A DNA stretch of 64,000 nt from Limnohabitans sp. 2KL-51 (GCF_003063645.1 NZ_NESJ01000003.1:186001-250000), one strand, 5' to 3'. Shown: positions 9,901 through 17,911, counted from the stretch's first letter. Notes: generated from the sequence alone by a model not told the origin. A program made the numbers and translations.

Positions 9901-10439
9901 AGCTCTACAACGAGATGCTGTCCGAAGCCGTGCGCTGCTTGAAGTTGGGCAAAGAAACCGATTTGCTCAGCCCCCTGTCGGTCACGACCGACATCAACCT
10001 GCACGCCCCCGCCCTGCTGCCCAGCGACTATTGTGGCGACGTGCACCTGCGCTTGTCGTTCTATAAAAAGCTGGCCACCGCCAAAACCAGCGACCAAATC
10101 GACGCCCTGCTCGAAGAGCTGGTGGACCGCTTTGGCAAGTTGCCCCCACAAGCACAGACCCTGGTGGATGTGCACCGCCTGCGCGTGCTGACCCAGCCCT
10201 ATGGCGTGATCAAGGTCGACGCCGCCCCGGGCGTCATCCAAATCACCTTCAAGCCCAATCCGCCTGTGGAGCCCATGGCCATCATCGGCCTGATCCAAAA
10301 AAACAAACACATCAAGCTGGCAGGCAACGACAAAATCCGCATCGAACGCGAACTGCCCGACCCCAAGGCGCGGGCGCAGATGGTGCGGGATGTTTTGCGC
10401 AGTTTGGGCACGCCGAGGACTGAGGCGGTGGAGGCCTGA
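6945..10439 (+). CDS. mfd: Transcription-repair coupling factor Mfd
   Basis: Mfd is a DNA translocase that removes RNA polymerase stalled at lesions and recruits UvrA. From the ATG at 6945 it is 1164 residues, a full-length Mfd. Domain order fits: UvrB-homology modules at the N-terminus, the RNA-polymerase interaction domain around residues 480-560 (VGDPVVHSQHGIGRYRG onwards), Walker A GDVGFGKTE near 641, the DEEH box IIDEEHRFGVRH near 740, motif VI QLRGRVGRSHHQAYAY, and the C-terminal TRCF domain. An alternative TTG at 6912 adds 11 hydrophobic residues and is less likely. uvrC lies elsewhere in this window. Confidence 0.97.
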   Translation: MQLPSLITGKRFTLPRPVGSADAVLLAQLAEREKKVGKLTAIITSDAADAQRLMEELVFFTPGLRCVMFPDWETLPYDTFSPHQDLISERLATLWRIKQRNHPESADVVLVPATTALYRLAPPSFLAGYTFEFKVKQKLDEAQLKAQLTLAGYSHVSQVVSPGEYAVRGGLIDLFPMGSLVPYRVDLFDDEIDSIRTFDPDSQRSLYPVPEVRLLPGREFPMDEAARGRFRSRWRELLEGDPTKSRIYKDMGNGVATAGIEYYLPLFFEETATVFDYLGAGQADAATVVLHGDLEPAFQGFWQDTKDRYRLVQGDPERPVLPPDALFLSAEQFYTLTNGHAQLALRTGTADVVDNTLAQALPELTVVRGAEDPLARLQAHIHSSKTRVLILAESDGRRESLLDFVRSSGLTPPVFDSLEDFLTSDEKVGMATAGLVSGFHWFEHGIDLVTETELFAAGPTTRRRKKQEQVSDVEALIKDLSELNVGDPVVHSQHGIGRYRGLVNMDMGQKNEDGTPALQEFLHLEYAGDATLYVPVSQLQLIGRYTGVSADEAPLHKLGSGQWEKAKRRAAEQVRDSAAELLNIYARRAAREGHPFRYSPQDYETFANDFGFEETADQKAAIHCVIQDMISPRPMDRLVCGDVGFGKTEVALRAAFVAVTGGKQVAILAPTTLLAEQHFQTLKDRFAKWPVKVAEVSRFRSGKEVTAALKGIADGTVDIVVGTHKLLSESTKFHDLGLLIIDEEHRFGVRHKEAMKALRAEVDVLTLTATPIPRTMGMALEGLRDLSVIATAPQRRLAIKTFVRNEGTGVIREAVLRELKRGGQCYFLHNEVDTIENRRQKLEEILPEARIAVAHGQMPERELERVMRDFVAQRYNILLCSTIIETGIDVPTANTIVISRADKFGLAQLHQLRGRVGRSHHQAYAYLMVPEIDGLTKQAAQRLDAIQQMEELGSGFYLAMHDLEIRGAGEVLGENQSGNMLEVGFQLYNEMLSEAVRCLKLGKETDLLSPLSVTTDINLHAPALLPSDYCGDVHLRLSFYKKLATAKTSDQIDALLEELVDRFGKLPPQAQTLVDVHRLRVLTQPYGVIKVDAAPGVIQITFKPNPPVEPMAIIGLIQKNKHIKLAGNDKIRIERELPDPKARAQMVRDVLRSLGTPRTEAVEA

Positions 10440-10582
10440 CCGAGTGGCTTGCTGGGGCTCTGCTCAACGGCTTTTTGGTAATCCCAAATGGGTGCCATAA
10501 TAATTTTGAGCAGTCGGATTTCTGACCCCACGCGACGAGAAAAACAAAGGTGCTGGTCCGAAGCGCCCACAGGAGACAAACA

Positions 10583-11554
10583 ATGCCGTTGCAGATTTTC
10601 CGCCGCAGTCGCCGTGTGCTGCTGCTTTCCTTTGCCACCCTGGCGCTCGGCACATCGGCCCAAACTTGGCCCGAGCGCCCGATCAAGCTGGTGGTGCCAT
10701 TCCCGCCGGGCGGCGGTGCCGATACGGCTGCCCGCATGTACGGCGAGAAGCTGTCGGCGCTGCTGGGGCAGCCTGTGCTGATCGACAACAAGCCTGGCGC
10801 CAGCGGCAACATCGGCGCCGAACTGGTGGCACGCGCCCCTGCCGACGGCTACACGCTGCTCTTCGCCAACGAGTTCCTGGCGACCAACCCGCTGATGTTC
10901 AAGGAAATCCGCTACGACTCGCTCAAGGACTTCGTGCCGATCGCCAAAGTGGCGAGCAATGCCGCCGCCATTGCGGTGCACCCCAGCCTCGGCATCAAGA
11001 CGATTCAGGAACTGATTGCTCTGGGCATGACGAAGAACCTCAACTACGCGTCACCCGGCGTCGGCACCGGGCCGCACCTGTTCGGGCAGCTGATCGCGAT
11101 GCAGACCAGTGCAAAGTTCACCAACATCCCTTACAAGGGTTCGGCTCCGGCCACGGCGGATGCAGTAGGCGGACAGGTGGACTTCATCATCTCCACCTTG
11201 TCGCCTATGGTGCCGCACTTCAATTCCGGCCGGCTGCGCGGCCTGGCCATCACCGGCGGCAAGCGCTCACCGCAAGCACCCGATGTGCCGACACTGATCG
11301 AATCTGGCTTGATCAGCCAGCGTTACGAAGTCTGGTACGGCGTGGTGGCCCCTGCTGCTGTTGCGCGTCCCATCACCACACGACTTCAGCAGGCGTCCGC
11401 GCAGGTGCTGCGAGACCCTGAGCTGCTGAACAAGTTGCGCAACGCCGGCTTCGACGTGGAGCCAAGCATTGGCGACGACTTTGGGGCAGAACTGCGCGCA
11501 GACATTGATCGCTGGGTGCGCGTCATCCGCGATGCCAAGATTCCTCGCGAATAG
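10583..11554 (+). CDS. Bug/TctC-family periplasmic substrate-binding protein
   Basis: The 323-residue protein belongs to the Bug family of tripartite tricarboxylate transporter binding proteins. A signal peptide ends near LGTSA, followed by the family signature WPERPIKLVVPFPPGGGAD near residues 32-50 and the IDNKPGASGNIGAELVARAP ligand-binding block. The ATG at 10583 is preceded by AGGAG at suitable spacing; a longer frame starts at 10550 without support. No tctA or tctB accompanies it, so it must share a remote permease or act as a sensor or scavenger. It is followed 10 bases later by a quinone-oxidoreductase-like gene and then another Bug gene. Confidence 0.9.
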   Translation: MPLQIFRRSRRVLLLSFATLALGTSAQTWPERPIKLVVPFPPGGGADTAARMYGEKLSALLGQPVLIDNKPGASGNIGAELVARAPADGYTLLFANEFLATNPLMFKEIRYDSLKDFVPIAKVASNAAAIAVHPSLGIKTIQELIALGMTKNLNYASPGVGTGPHLFGQLIAMQTSAKFTNIPYKGSAPATADAVGGQVDFIISTLSPMVPHFNSGRLRGLAITGGKRSPQAPDVPTLIESGLISQRYEVWYGVVAPAAVARPITTRLQQASAQVLRDPELLNKLRNAGFDVEPSIGDDFGAELRADIDRWVRVIRDAKIPRE

Positions 11555-11564
11555 GAGAAAAAAC

Positions 11565-12539
11565 ATGAAATCATGGTGGATTAGAACGGCCGACAATGCG
11601 ATGGCTCTGGAGCTGCGCGACATTCCAATACCGCAACCGGGCCCCGGTCAGGTGTGCATTCGCATTCGTGCGGCCTCGCTCAATCGTGGCGAGTTCATCG
11701 CGGGCCACGGCTTGCACACGGCGGCTACGGCACGACCTGCGGGTTTCGAGGCGGCGGGCGAAGTGACGGCGCTGGGCGCAGGCGTCACGCGCTGGAAACT
11801 GGGTGACCGGGTCATGGGCCGCTGCGACGGCGCTTTCGCCGAACATGGTTGCATGAATGCCGAGGAAGTGTTTGCAGCGCCCCCACGCCTGACCTGGGAA
11901 CAGGCGGCCGCGACGACGGTGGTGTTCCTCACAGTTTACGAAGCCTTGATGGCGCATGGCCGTTTGGCTGCAGGCGAAACGATGCTGGTGACCGGCATCT
12001 CGTCGGGCGTGGGCGTGGCGTCGCTGCAGGTCGGCAAGGCCCTGGGTGCGCGGGTGATCGGCACCTCTGGGTCGTTGGAAAAACTTGAGCGTCTTAAGGC
12101 GCTGGGCCTCGATGTCGCGTTGCACACCCGCGCGCCCGACTTCGTCCCAGCCGTCATGCAGGCCACCCAAAACCAAGGTGTGGACCTGGTGGTGAACACC
12201 GTCGGCGGCAGTGTCTTTGCCGCATGCATCGAAGCCATGGGCTTCCAGGCGCGACTGGCCATGGTGGGCTATGTCGACGGCCAGGTCGATGCGAGCATCG
12301 ACCTCGGCGCGCTGCACAGCAAACGGTTGCAGCTGTTCGGCGTGTCCAACAAGATGCGCAACATGGCTCACCGCATTGCCGCAGCCAAGGCGCTGGAGCG
12401 CGACCTGCTGCCCATGTTGGCCGATGGCCGCGTGACGCCATTGGTCGACCAGGTTTTTGCGCTCGATGACCTGCCAGCCGCACAGCAGTGCATGCAGAGC
12501 AACCAGCACCTTGGCAAGCTGGTGGTGCGCGTCGACTGA
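11565..12539 (+). CDS. Quinone-oxidoreductase-like MDR-family NAD(P)H dehydrogenase
   Basis: This 324-residue protein belongs to the zinc-free quinone oxidoreductase branch of the medium-chain dehydrogenase family. The GroES-like N-terminus carries the motif NRGEFIAGHG and the Rossmann half starts at LVTGISSGVGVASLQVGKAL, near residues 145-165, the NADP-binding loop. Structural zinc cysteines are absent, as usual for this branch. A strong ribosome site (AGGAG) precedes the ATG at 11565, 10 bases after the first Bug gene. Lying between two Bug genes it may act on the compound they bind. The substrate is unknown. Confidence 0.88.
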   Translation: MKSWWIRTADNAMALELRDIPIPQPGPGQVCIRIRAASLNRGEFIAGHGLHTAATARPAGFEAAGEVTALGAGVTRWKLGDRVMGRCDGAFAEHGCMNAEEVFAAPPRLTWEQAAATTVVFLTVYEALMAHGRLAAGETMLVTGISSGVGVASLQVGKALGARVIGTSGSLEKLERLKALGLDVALHTRAPDFVPAVMQATQNQGVDLVVNTVGGSVFAACIEAMGFQARLAMVGYVDGQVDASIDLGALHSKRLQLFGVSNKMRNMAHRIAAAKALERDLLPMLADGRVTPLVDQVFALDDLPAAQQCMQSNQHLGKLVVRVD

Positions 12540-12620
12540 TCAGCGGCTCTTGCCAACTTGATGCCACCCGTTATGGGTAGGCTTACATTTCGTATCCCTC
12601 AACGCACTCGGAGACAAACC

Positions 12621-13586
12621 ATGTTCAAAAAAATAACCGTCATAGCGCTGGCCCTCGCCTCTGCATGGGCCACACACGCCCAAGCCCAGGGCTACCCGAA
12701 CAAACCCATCCGCGTGGTGCTGGGCTACACCGCAGGCGGCGCGGCGGACGCTGTTGCGCGCCCACTCATGCGTGTGCTCGAGCCACTGCTGGGGCAAGCC
12801 ATCATCGTCGAACCCAAACCGGGCACTGCCGGCGGCGTGGCAGCGGAGTTCATCAGCAAGGTGGCGCCGGACGGATACACGCTTTATCTTGCCGATGGCG
12901 GGCCCTTCACCACAGCGCCACACCTGTCAAAAGTAAGCTACCACCACCTCAACTCGTTTACCCACATTGGCCATGTTTGCAGCACGGGCAGCATCATGGT
13001 GGTGCACCCAACCTCACCATTCAAGAGCGTGGCCGACGTGGTGGCGGCAGCGAAAAAAGAACCTGACAAATGGAGCTACGGCACCTCGGGCATTGCCGGT
13101 CCGCACCACTTTTCCGGCGAATTGCTCAAGAGTGTCAGCGGCGTGAACTTGCTGCACATTCCCTACAAGGGCGGCGCGCCAGCGATGACCGACCTGATGG
13201 GCAACCAGGTGCCGATGCTGTTTTCTTCACTGGCTGCGGCAGTGGGTCCCTACAAGTCCGGCAAGCTGCGCGCTCTGGCGGTGACTTCGCCCAAACGTTC
13301 GGGCGCTTTCCCCGATGTGCCCACGATGGACGAGCTCGGTTACAAGGGTTTTGATTCCACCGGTTGGTTCGAGTTGATGGGCCCGGCTGGCATGGCACCA
13401 GAGCTCGTGGCGCGACTGTCACAGGCGCTGCTCAAGGCGGGCGAGGACAAAAACCTACAAGAGCAGTTCAAGCAGCTGGGTTGCGACGCTGAATTTCTGA
13501 CGCCTGCGCAGACGGTCGAAAAGATCAAGAGCGACCATGCCAAGTGGGGCAAAGTCATCAAGGACGCCAACATCAAGGCAGAATAA
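12621..13586 (+). CDS. Bug/TctC-family periplasmic substrate-binding protein
   Basis: A second Bug-type binding protein, 321 residues, with a signal peptide ending near THAQAQ and the family motifs YPNKPIRVVLGYTAGGAAD and VEPKPGTAGGVAAEFISKVA. The ATG at 12621 is preceded by GGAGAC. The spacer to the oxidoreductase gene is 81 bases, so it may share the operon or have its own promoter. It is clearly divergent from the Bug protein at 10583 and is not a recent duplicate. The A/T-rich island begins directly after its stop. Confidence 0.9.
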   Translation: MFKKITVIALALASAWATHAQAQGYPNKPIRVVLGYTAGGAADAVARPLMRVLEPLLGQAIIVEPKPGTAGGVAAEFISKVAPDGYTLYLADGGPFTTAPHLSKVSYHHLNSFTHIGHVCSTGSIMVVHPTSPFKSVADVVAAAKKEPDKWSYGTSGIAGPHHFSGELLKSVSGVNLLHIPYKGGAPAMTDLMGNQVPMLFSSLAAAVGPYKSGKLRALAVTSPKRSGAFPDVPTMDELGYKGFDSTGWFELMGPAGMAPELVARLSQALLKAGEDKNLQEQFKQLGCDAEFLTPAQTVEKIKSDHAKWGKVIKDANIKAE

Positions 13587-14048
13587 CACCCAGGTTGCGC
13601 CCCCCGCAATGAGGTCAAGGGAAAACAAGTGGCAAGTCAAACACATGGGCTGCACTGTTTTATGGAGTCAATATTAGGCAGCACCATGACCCAGCGCATG
13701 GGTGCTTGTTTGCTGATTGGCTTTAAAAACTGAGCCACTGGGGGTGCCGATTGAATTTTGACCAGGGGCTTTAGCGAAAAGCCAAGCGCAGATGATTCAG
13801 AAAAAATCACATTAGAGACTTTGCGATTAAGAAGAGACGAAAGCAGCGCAGGCTGACCGATAAAGCTGGCACTAACCGCCACCTGTTTCCCCCGCGCATG
13901 CGGGGATATGCTTTGAACGATTTAGACGAGAAGCTACCATTCAGGGTATATTTTCATGCAACAAAATTCTCATTGATCCTTGTATTCACTCACTTTTTTA
14001 TTTGCAGATTTTATAAAAATGTCTAGTTTATTGAATCAAGGTAAAAGC
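13587..14048. other. A/T-richer intergenic region, left part of an island
   Basis: About 460 bases without a convincing gene. An 81-codon frame on the minus strand (13637-13882) shows no family I recognise, and I do not call it. The region holds a lone hairpin resembling a type I-E CRISPR repeat (13885-13908) and A/T-rich sequence that probably includes the promoter of the repeat protein downstream. Base composition changes abruptly at the Bug gene's stop. Confidence 0.5.
13885..13908. repeat. Solitary CRISPR-repeat-like hairpin (type I-E style)
   Basis: The 24-base element starts GTTTCCCCCGCG and ends GCGGGGATA, with a 6-bp stem CCCCGC/GCGGGG (13890-13895 and 13900-13905) around a GCAT loop. 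This resembles type I-E repeats, which share a GTxTxCCCC...GGGGATA form. No second copy lies at the expected distance of about 61 bases on either side, and no cas gene is in the window. It may be a relic or just a chance hairpin; it is not an array. Confidence 0.25.
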
Positions 14049-15419
14049 ATGCTTTCAGTTTCCAGATTTAGCTTATCAACTTTGGCGGCATTTAAAGACG
14101 TCATGAAGCTACTGATGGCCATGCTGGCTTTCGTCATTTGCTCAACGGCGGCTCATGCACAAGTCTTTACTAACATAAAAACAATCAACGGGATTTATTC
14201 AACCAGCGTTCGGGACGTTTTCGTAAACGGTTCTTTCATCTACGCCGCTACAAGAGGTCCATTGACTGATGGTGTAGAAAGTGGACTGAGTATTTCTACC
14301 AATGATGGGGCGAGCTTTACAACAAAAACAACATTCGACGGGCTTGTCAGTAACGTCGTTAATGGTGTTTACGCAAGCGGTTCTACCGTCTACGCCGCTA
14401 CAAATGATGGACTGGGTATTTCTACCGATGGCGGGACAAGCTTTACCAACAAAACAACAACCAACGGGCTTGGCAGTAACAGCGTTAATGACGTTTTCGC
14501 AAGCGGTTCTACCGTCTACGCCGCTACATCAGTTGGACTGAGTATTTCTACCGATGGCGGGACAAGCTTTACCAACAGAACAACAACAACCAACGGGCTT
14601 GGCAGTAACAGCGTTAATGACGTTTTCGCAAGCGGTTCTACCGTCTACGCCGCTACATCAGGTGGACTGAGTATTTCTACCGATGGCGGGGCTACATTTA
14701 CCAACAAAACAACTGCCAACGGGCTTGGAAATAACTTGGTTTACGGCGTTTTCGCAAGCGGTTCTACCGTCTACGCCGCTACATCAGGTGGACTGAGTAT
14801 TTCTACTGATGGCGGGGCCACATTTACCAACAAAACAACAACCAACGGGCTTGGCAGTAACGTCGTTAATGGTGTTTACGCAAGCGGTTCTACCGTCTAC
14901 GCCGCTACAAATGATGGACTGGGTATTTCTACCGATGGCGGGACAAGCTTTACCAACAAAACAACAACCAACGGGCTTGGCAGTAACAGCGTTTTTGGTG
15001 TTTACGCAAGCGGTTCTACCGTCTACGCCGCTACAGGTGGTGGACTGAGTATTTCATCAGATTCACCCACAGTGACTGCTGTCTCCCAGAACAGCGGGTC
15101 TACAGCTGGTGGTACATCCATCACCATCACGGGAACCAACTTAATTGGGGCAACTGGCATCTCCGTTGGTGGTTCGGCGTGTTCTGCTTTCAGTGTGACC
15201 AACAGCACGACTGCAACCTGTACCACCCCAGCAGGTAGCGCAGGTATAGCCAGTGTCTTGGTCACCACAGCAGGTGGAACCAATGCGGCCAACACGCTGT
15301 TCACCTACGTTACTACGATATCTTCAGCCACGCCCATACCAACATTGTCTGAGTGGGCCATGATCTTGATGACCGGCTTGATGGGGATTTTCGCGTTCAT
15401 GCGCTTGCGTAAAAGCTGA
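14049..15419 (+). CDS. Asp-box repeat beta-propeller protein with IPT/TIG domain and IPTL-CTERM sorting signal
   Basis: A secreted, probably surface-bound protein of about 456 residues. The ATG at 14049 has an AAGG ribosome site; 14103 (MKLLMAMLAF...) is an alternative. The signal peptide ends near AAHA. Six near-identical 42-residue units follow (residues 79-331). Each contains an Asp-box (STDGGTSFT type), which marks beta-propeller blades in BNR/sialidase-like proteins. Then come an IPT/TIG immunoglobulin-like domain (about 338-425) and the tail IPTLSEWAMILMTG, a membrane helix and RLRK. That tail is the IPTL-CTERM signal, cleaved by exosortase H, which is not in the window. Base composition is well below its neighbours, suggesting transfer. 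Function is unknown. Confidence 0.85.
   Translation: MLSVSRFSLSTLAAFKDVMKLLMAMLAFVICSTAAHAQVFTNIKTINGIYSTSVRDVFVNGSFIYAATRGPLTDGVESGLSISTNDGASFTTKTTFDGLVSNVVNGVYASGSTVYAATNDGLGISTDGGTSFTNKTTTNGLGSNSVNDVFASGSTVYAATSVGLSISTDGGTSFTNRTTTTNGLGSNSVNDVFASGSTVYAATSGGLSISTDGGATFTNKTTANGLGNNLVYGVFASGSTVYAATSGGLSISTDGGATFTNKTTTNGLGSNVVNGVYASGSTVYAATNDGLGISTDGGTSFTNKTTTNGLGSNSVFGVYASGSTVYAATGGGLSISSDSPTVTAVSQNSGSTAGGTSITITGTNLIGATGISVGGSACSAFSVTNSTTATCTTPAGSAGIASVLVTTAGGTNAANTLFTYVTTISSATPIPTLSEWAMILMTGLMGIFAFMRLRKS
14283..15041 (+). repeat. Six tandem in-frame 126/129-bp repeats
   Basis: Units begin at 14283, 14409, 14535, 14664, 14790 and 14916, each starting GGACTG. Five are 126 bp; the third is 129 bp because of an extra ACA codon in the threonine run. 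A partial seventh starts at 15042. DNA identity is very high between most units, including synonymous positions, so copies are recent or kept similar by recombination. Units 2 and 6 share the GLGISTDGG variant after an AATND end, which indicates that a block of units was duplicated. Confidence 0.95.
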
Positions 15420-15635
15420 AGCAAGGCAGGTACCTTTTCAAAATCCTGACGCGACAAACGTTCATTTGTTTCTGTAGGCGATCTGGTGAAATCAGTTGGC
15501 GCTGATTCGTCTCGTTTTTTTTGGGGACTGGTTATTGCAGCCTAAACAAAAACATTCAAAGACACGCCTACACGCACGATCAAGGTCATTTTACGTGAGG
15601 ACAAGAAGCACATAAAGTCAAAAAACTCTGGAAAA

Positions 15636-15657
15636 GTGGCTACATGGTGGCTACATG
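15636..15657. repeat. Perfect 11-bp tandem repeat near tRNA-His
   Basis: GTGGCTACATG occurs twice in direct succession at 15636-15646 and 15647-15657. It lies 57 bases from the 3' end of tRNA-His, within the 294-base gap after the repeat protein. I see no gene in this gap. It may be a remnant of an integration site, but no integrase is present. Confidence 0.5.
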
Positions 15658-15675
15658 AACCAAAGGCCAGAAAGC

Positions 15676-15697
15676 AAAAAGCCCGGAGAACCGGGCT
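15676..15697 (-). terminator. Rho-independent terminator after tRNA-His
   Basis: Read on the minus strand this is a 7-bp GC stem (AGCCCGG/CCGGGCT) with a TTCT loop followed by a run of T. It lies just downstream of tRNA-His in the direction of transcription. Confidence 0.8.
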
Positions 15698-15713
15698 AAG
15701 TGCTTGATTTACT

Positions 15714-15790
15714 TGGGGTGGCTGATGGGGCTCGAACCCACGACAACAGGAATCACAATCCTGGACTCTACCAACTGAGCTACAGCCACC
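15714..15790 (-). tRNA. tRNA-His (anticodon GTG)
   Basis: A full cloverleaf with acceptor GTGGCTG/CAGCCAC, the extra 5' G(-1) paired with C73 that is typical of tRNA-His, anticodon loop TTGTGAT, T-arm GGGTTCGAGCCCC, and an encoded CCA end at 15714-15716. A TATAAT box lies about 10 bases upstream on the minus strand (near 15801-15806). Confidence 0.97.
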
Positions 15791-15843
15791 GTGAAGCGAA
15801 AATTATAACCCGAAGTTGGGTTCAAATCCCTGTGTTTTATGAA

Positions 15844-17760
15844 TTATGAAGCCGACTTCTCATTGGGCTTTTTCACCTTGATCTCCACCTTGAACTGGCT
15901 CTTCAGGTGTGAAAGGTAGGCGCTGGCTTCCGCATTTCCCAGCAAACGCGCAAATTGCTCACGGCTTTGAGCTTGCTGCTGTGCATTGGGCTCTTCGCGT
16001 GGCACCAATTTGTTCACCCGCATCAAGGCGAAGCCTTGTGTACCCAAGTCCACGCCCACCAAGACAGGCATCGCTGCAGGATCAGCGCGTAAGGCTGCGT
16101 CCACCAAGGCTTGGGGTTGGCCCTGCGCTTGATCGCGCGAAACCACCAAGGCATTGCCCAGCTGGGCTTGTGCGGGCTGGGCCTTCCATTCATTCAGTCG
16201 TGCCTGTCCTTCGGCCTTGGCCAGGGCCTGCGCTTGCACCAACAAGTATTGGATACGCACAGCATCTTTGACATCGGCATAAGGCCGCACCGCTGCCGCG
16301 CGGTAATTGACGATGCGTGCAGAGACCAAGGTGTTGTTGCCCAACTCAATGGCGGCCGTGTTACGGCGCTTGCTGACGGAATCTTCAGAGAACAAGGCTT
16401 CCAGAATTTTGGGGTTGGCCATCACGCCAGTATTTGCGCCAGTGGGGGTGCGGCCCAGGCCTTGCGCTTGTTGGATGCTGAGCTTGAGCTTCTCAGCCAC
16501 AGGCTTGAAGGTGTCGGCTTGCTCATAAACGCTGTTGCTGAAAGTCTCCGCCAATTCTGCAAACTGACGCTTGGCTTGTTGTTCGCGCAAGTCAGCTTCC
16601 AACTTGGGTCGCATGGCTTCCAGGCTGGGCGTGGCGGGGGCCTTGATGTCGGTGAGCAAGATGATGTGAAAACCAAACTCAGACTCCACAACGGCGCTAA
16701 TTTCACCTTTCTTTAACGCAAAAACGGCGTCTTCAAATGACTTGACCATGGCCCCTTTGGCAAAGAAGTCCAGATCGCCGCCATTGGACGCAGAACCTGG
16801 ATCGTCCGAGTTTTTACGTGCCAACTGGGCAAAACTTTTAGGATCTTTGCGCACATCCGCCAGCAAGCCGTCTGCTTTTGTACGGGCTTTTTCTCGCTCA
16901 GCGGCGGGCGCGTCTTTGGCCGCATTGATCAGGATGTGGCTAGCGCGGCGCTGCTCTTGGACGGACAAGCGCTGGAGATTTTGTTCGTAATAGGTTTTGA
17001 TGTCCTGCTCGGGCAACTGGATATTTTTGGCCAAGGCGGCCGCATCGAGCACCAGGTATTCCACGTCGGCCGATTCAGGCGAACGGAAACGATCTGTCTG
17101 GGTCTGGTAAAACTTTTCCAGATCGGCATCTGTGACTTGGACCTTGGCCGCAAAAGTGGCTGGCTCAAAGCGTTGAATCTGGATTTCTCGACGCTGCAAA
17201 TAGGCCTGCAACGCGGTGTCCGTTTGGCGCTGAGAAGCCACAGCCGAGGCCTGCAAACTTGCCAGAACCTGTTGATTGGACAAGTCGCGGCGCACACGCG
17301 CTTCCAACATTTCAGGTGTCATGCCCTGGCTGGCGGCCAGTTGACGGTATCGATCCATGTCCAGCTTGCCGTCCGGTCCACGCAGGCCGGCGATTGAGGG
17401 GTCTTGCTGCAAATAATTGGCCAAGCGTTGGTCGCTGGTGACGAGCAGTTGCTTTTCTGCAACCACAGCGATCAATCGGTCATTGACCATGCGCTCCAAG
17501 CTGGCGTAACGGGCAGCATCAGAACCGAGCATTTTGGCGTCCAGGTTGGGCGCTGAGGCGCGGATGCGATCCACTTCCTTTTGGTGCATTGCATCCCATT
17601 CTTGCTGGGTAATTTCAATGTCGCCCAATTTGGCGACAACAGCACCACGGTCACTCATATTGCTGTAACCATCAACACCAAACAAAACAAATGAAGGAAT
17701 GATCAGCACAACCAACAAACCCATGAGGATCTTGGAATTATTGCGGATGGTGTCAAACAT
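15844..17760 (-). CDS. ppiD: Peptidyl-prolyl isomerase PpiD (SurA N-terminal-like, inner-membrane anchored)
   Basis: PpiD is a membrane-anchored periplasmic chaperone acting near the Sec translocon on emerging outer-membrane and periplasmic proteins. The 638-residue protein has the typical N-terminus MFDTIRNNSKILMGLLVVL: a short cytoplasmic tip then one helix (about 12-32). A SurA-N-like region follows. The parvulin domain is around residues 270-365 (SFAQLARKNSDDPGSASNGG and the GFHIILLTDIK end). A terminator and tRNA-Val separate it from hupB, the usual upstream neighbour in Burkholderiales. Confidence 0.95.
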   Translation of the reverse strand: MFDTIRNNSKILMGLLVVLIIPSFVLFGVDGYSNMSDRGAVVAKLGDIEITQQEWDAMHQKEVDRIRASAPNLDAKMLGSDAARYASLERMVNDRLIAVVAEKQLLVTSDQRLANYLQQDPSIAGLRGPDGKLDMDRYRQLAASQGMTPEMLEARVRRDLSNQQVLASLQASAVASQRQTDTALQAYLQRREIQIQRFEPATFAAKVQVTDADLEKFYQTQTDRFRSPESADVEYLVLDAAALAKNIQLPEQDIKTYYEQNLQRLSVQEQRRASHILINAAKDAPAAEREKARTKADGLLADVRKDPKSFAQLARKNSDDPGSASNGGDLDFFAKGAMVKSFEDAVFALKKGEISAVVESEFGFHIILLTDIKAPATPSLEAMRPKLEADLREQQAKRQFAELAETFSNSVYEQADTFKPVAEKLKLSIQQAQGLGRTPTGANTGVMANPKILEALFSEDSVSKRRNTAAIELGNNTLVSARIVNYRAAAVRPYADVKDAVRIQYLLVQAQALAKAEGQARLNEWKAQPAQAQLGNALVVSRDQAQGQPQALVDAALRADPAAMPVLVGVDLGTQGFALMRVNKLVPREEPNAQQQAQSREQFARLLGNAEASAYLSHLKSQFKVEIKVKKPNEKSAS

Positions 17761-17783
17761 GTCTGAAGTCTCGGGTTGTCAAT

Positions 17784-17810
17784 AAAAAAGGCGAACCTGG
17801 GGTTCGCCTT
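17784..17810 (-). terminator. Rho-independent terminator after hupB/tRNA-Val
   Basis: On the minus strand a 10-bp stem (AAGGCGAACC/GGTTCGCCTT) with a 3-base loop is followed by a T run. It sits between tRNA-Val and ppiD, so ppiD must be expressed mainly from its own promoter. Confidence 0.85.
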
Positions 17811-17821
17811 CGTTTGAGAGG

Positions 17822-17897
17822 TGGTGGGCGCTGACGGTCTCGAACCGCCGACCTACTCCGTGTAAAGGAGCCGCTCTACCAACTGAGCTAAGCGCCC
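17822..17897 (-). tRNA. tRNA-Val (anticodon TAC)
   Basis: A 76-base cloverleaf: acceptor GGGCGCT/AGCGCCC, D-arm AGCTCAGTTGGTAGAGC, anticodon loop CTTTACA, T-arm GGTTCGAGACC, encoded CCA at 17822-17824. It begins 14 bases after the hupB stop and is probably co-transcribed with it. Confidence 0.97.
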
Positions 17898-17911
17898 TCT
17901 CAAATGTGTGG

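Noticed and set aside
13637..13882. 81-codon minus-strand frame in the A/T-rich gap
   Set aside because: No recognisable family, no ribosome site, and a frame of this length is expected by chance.
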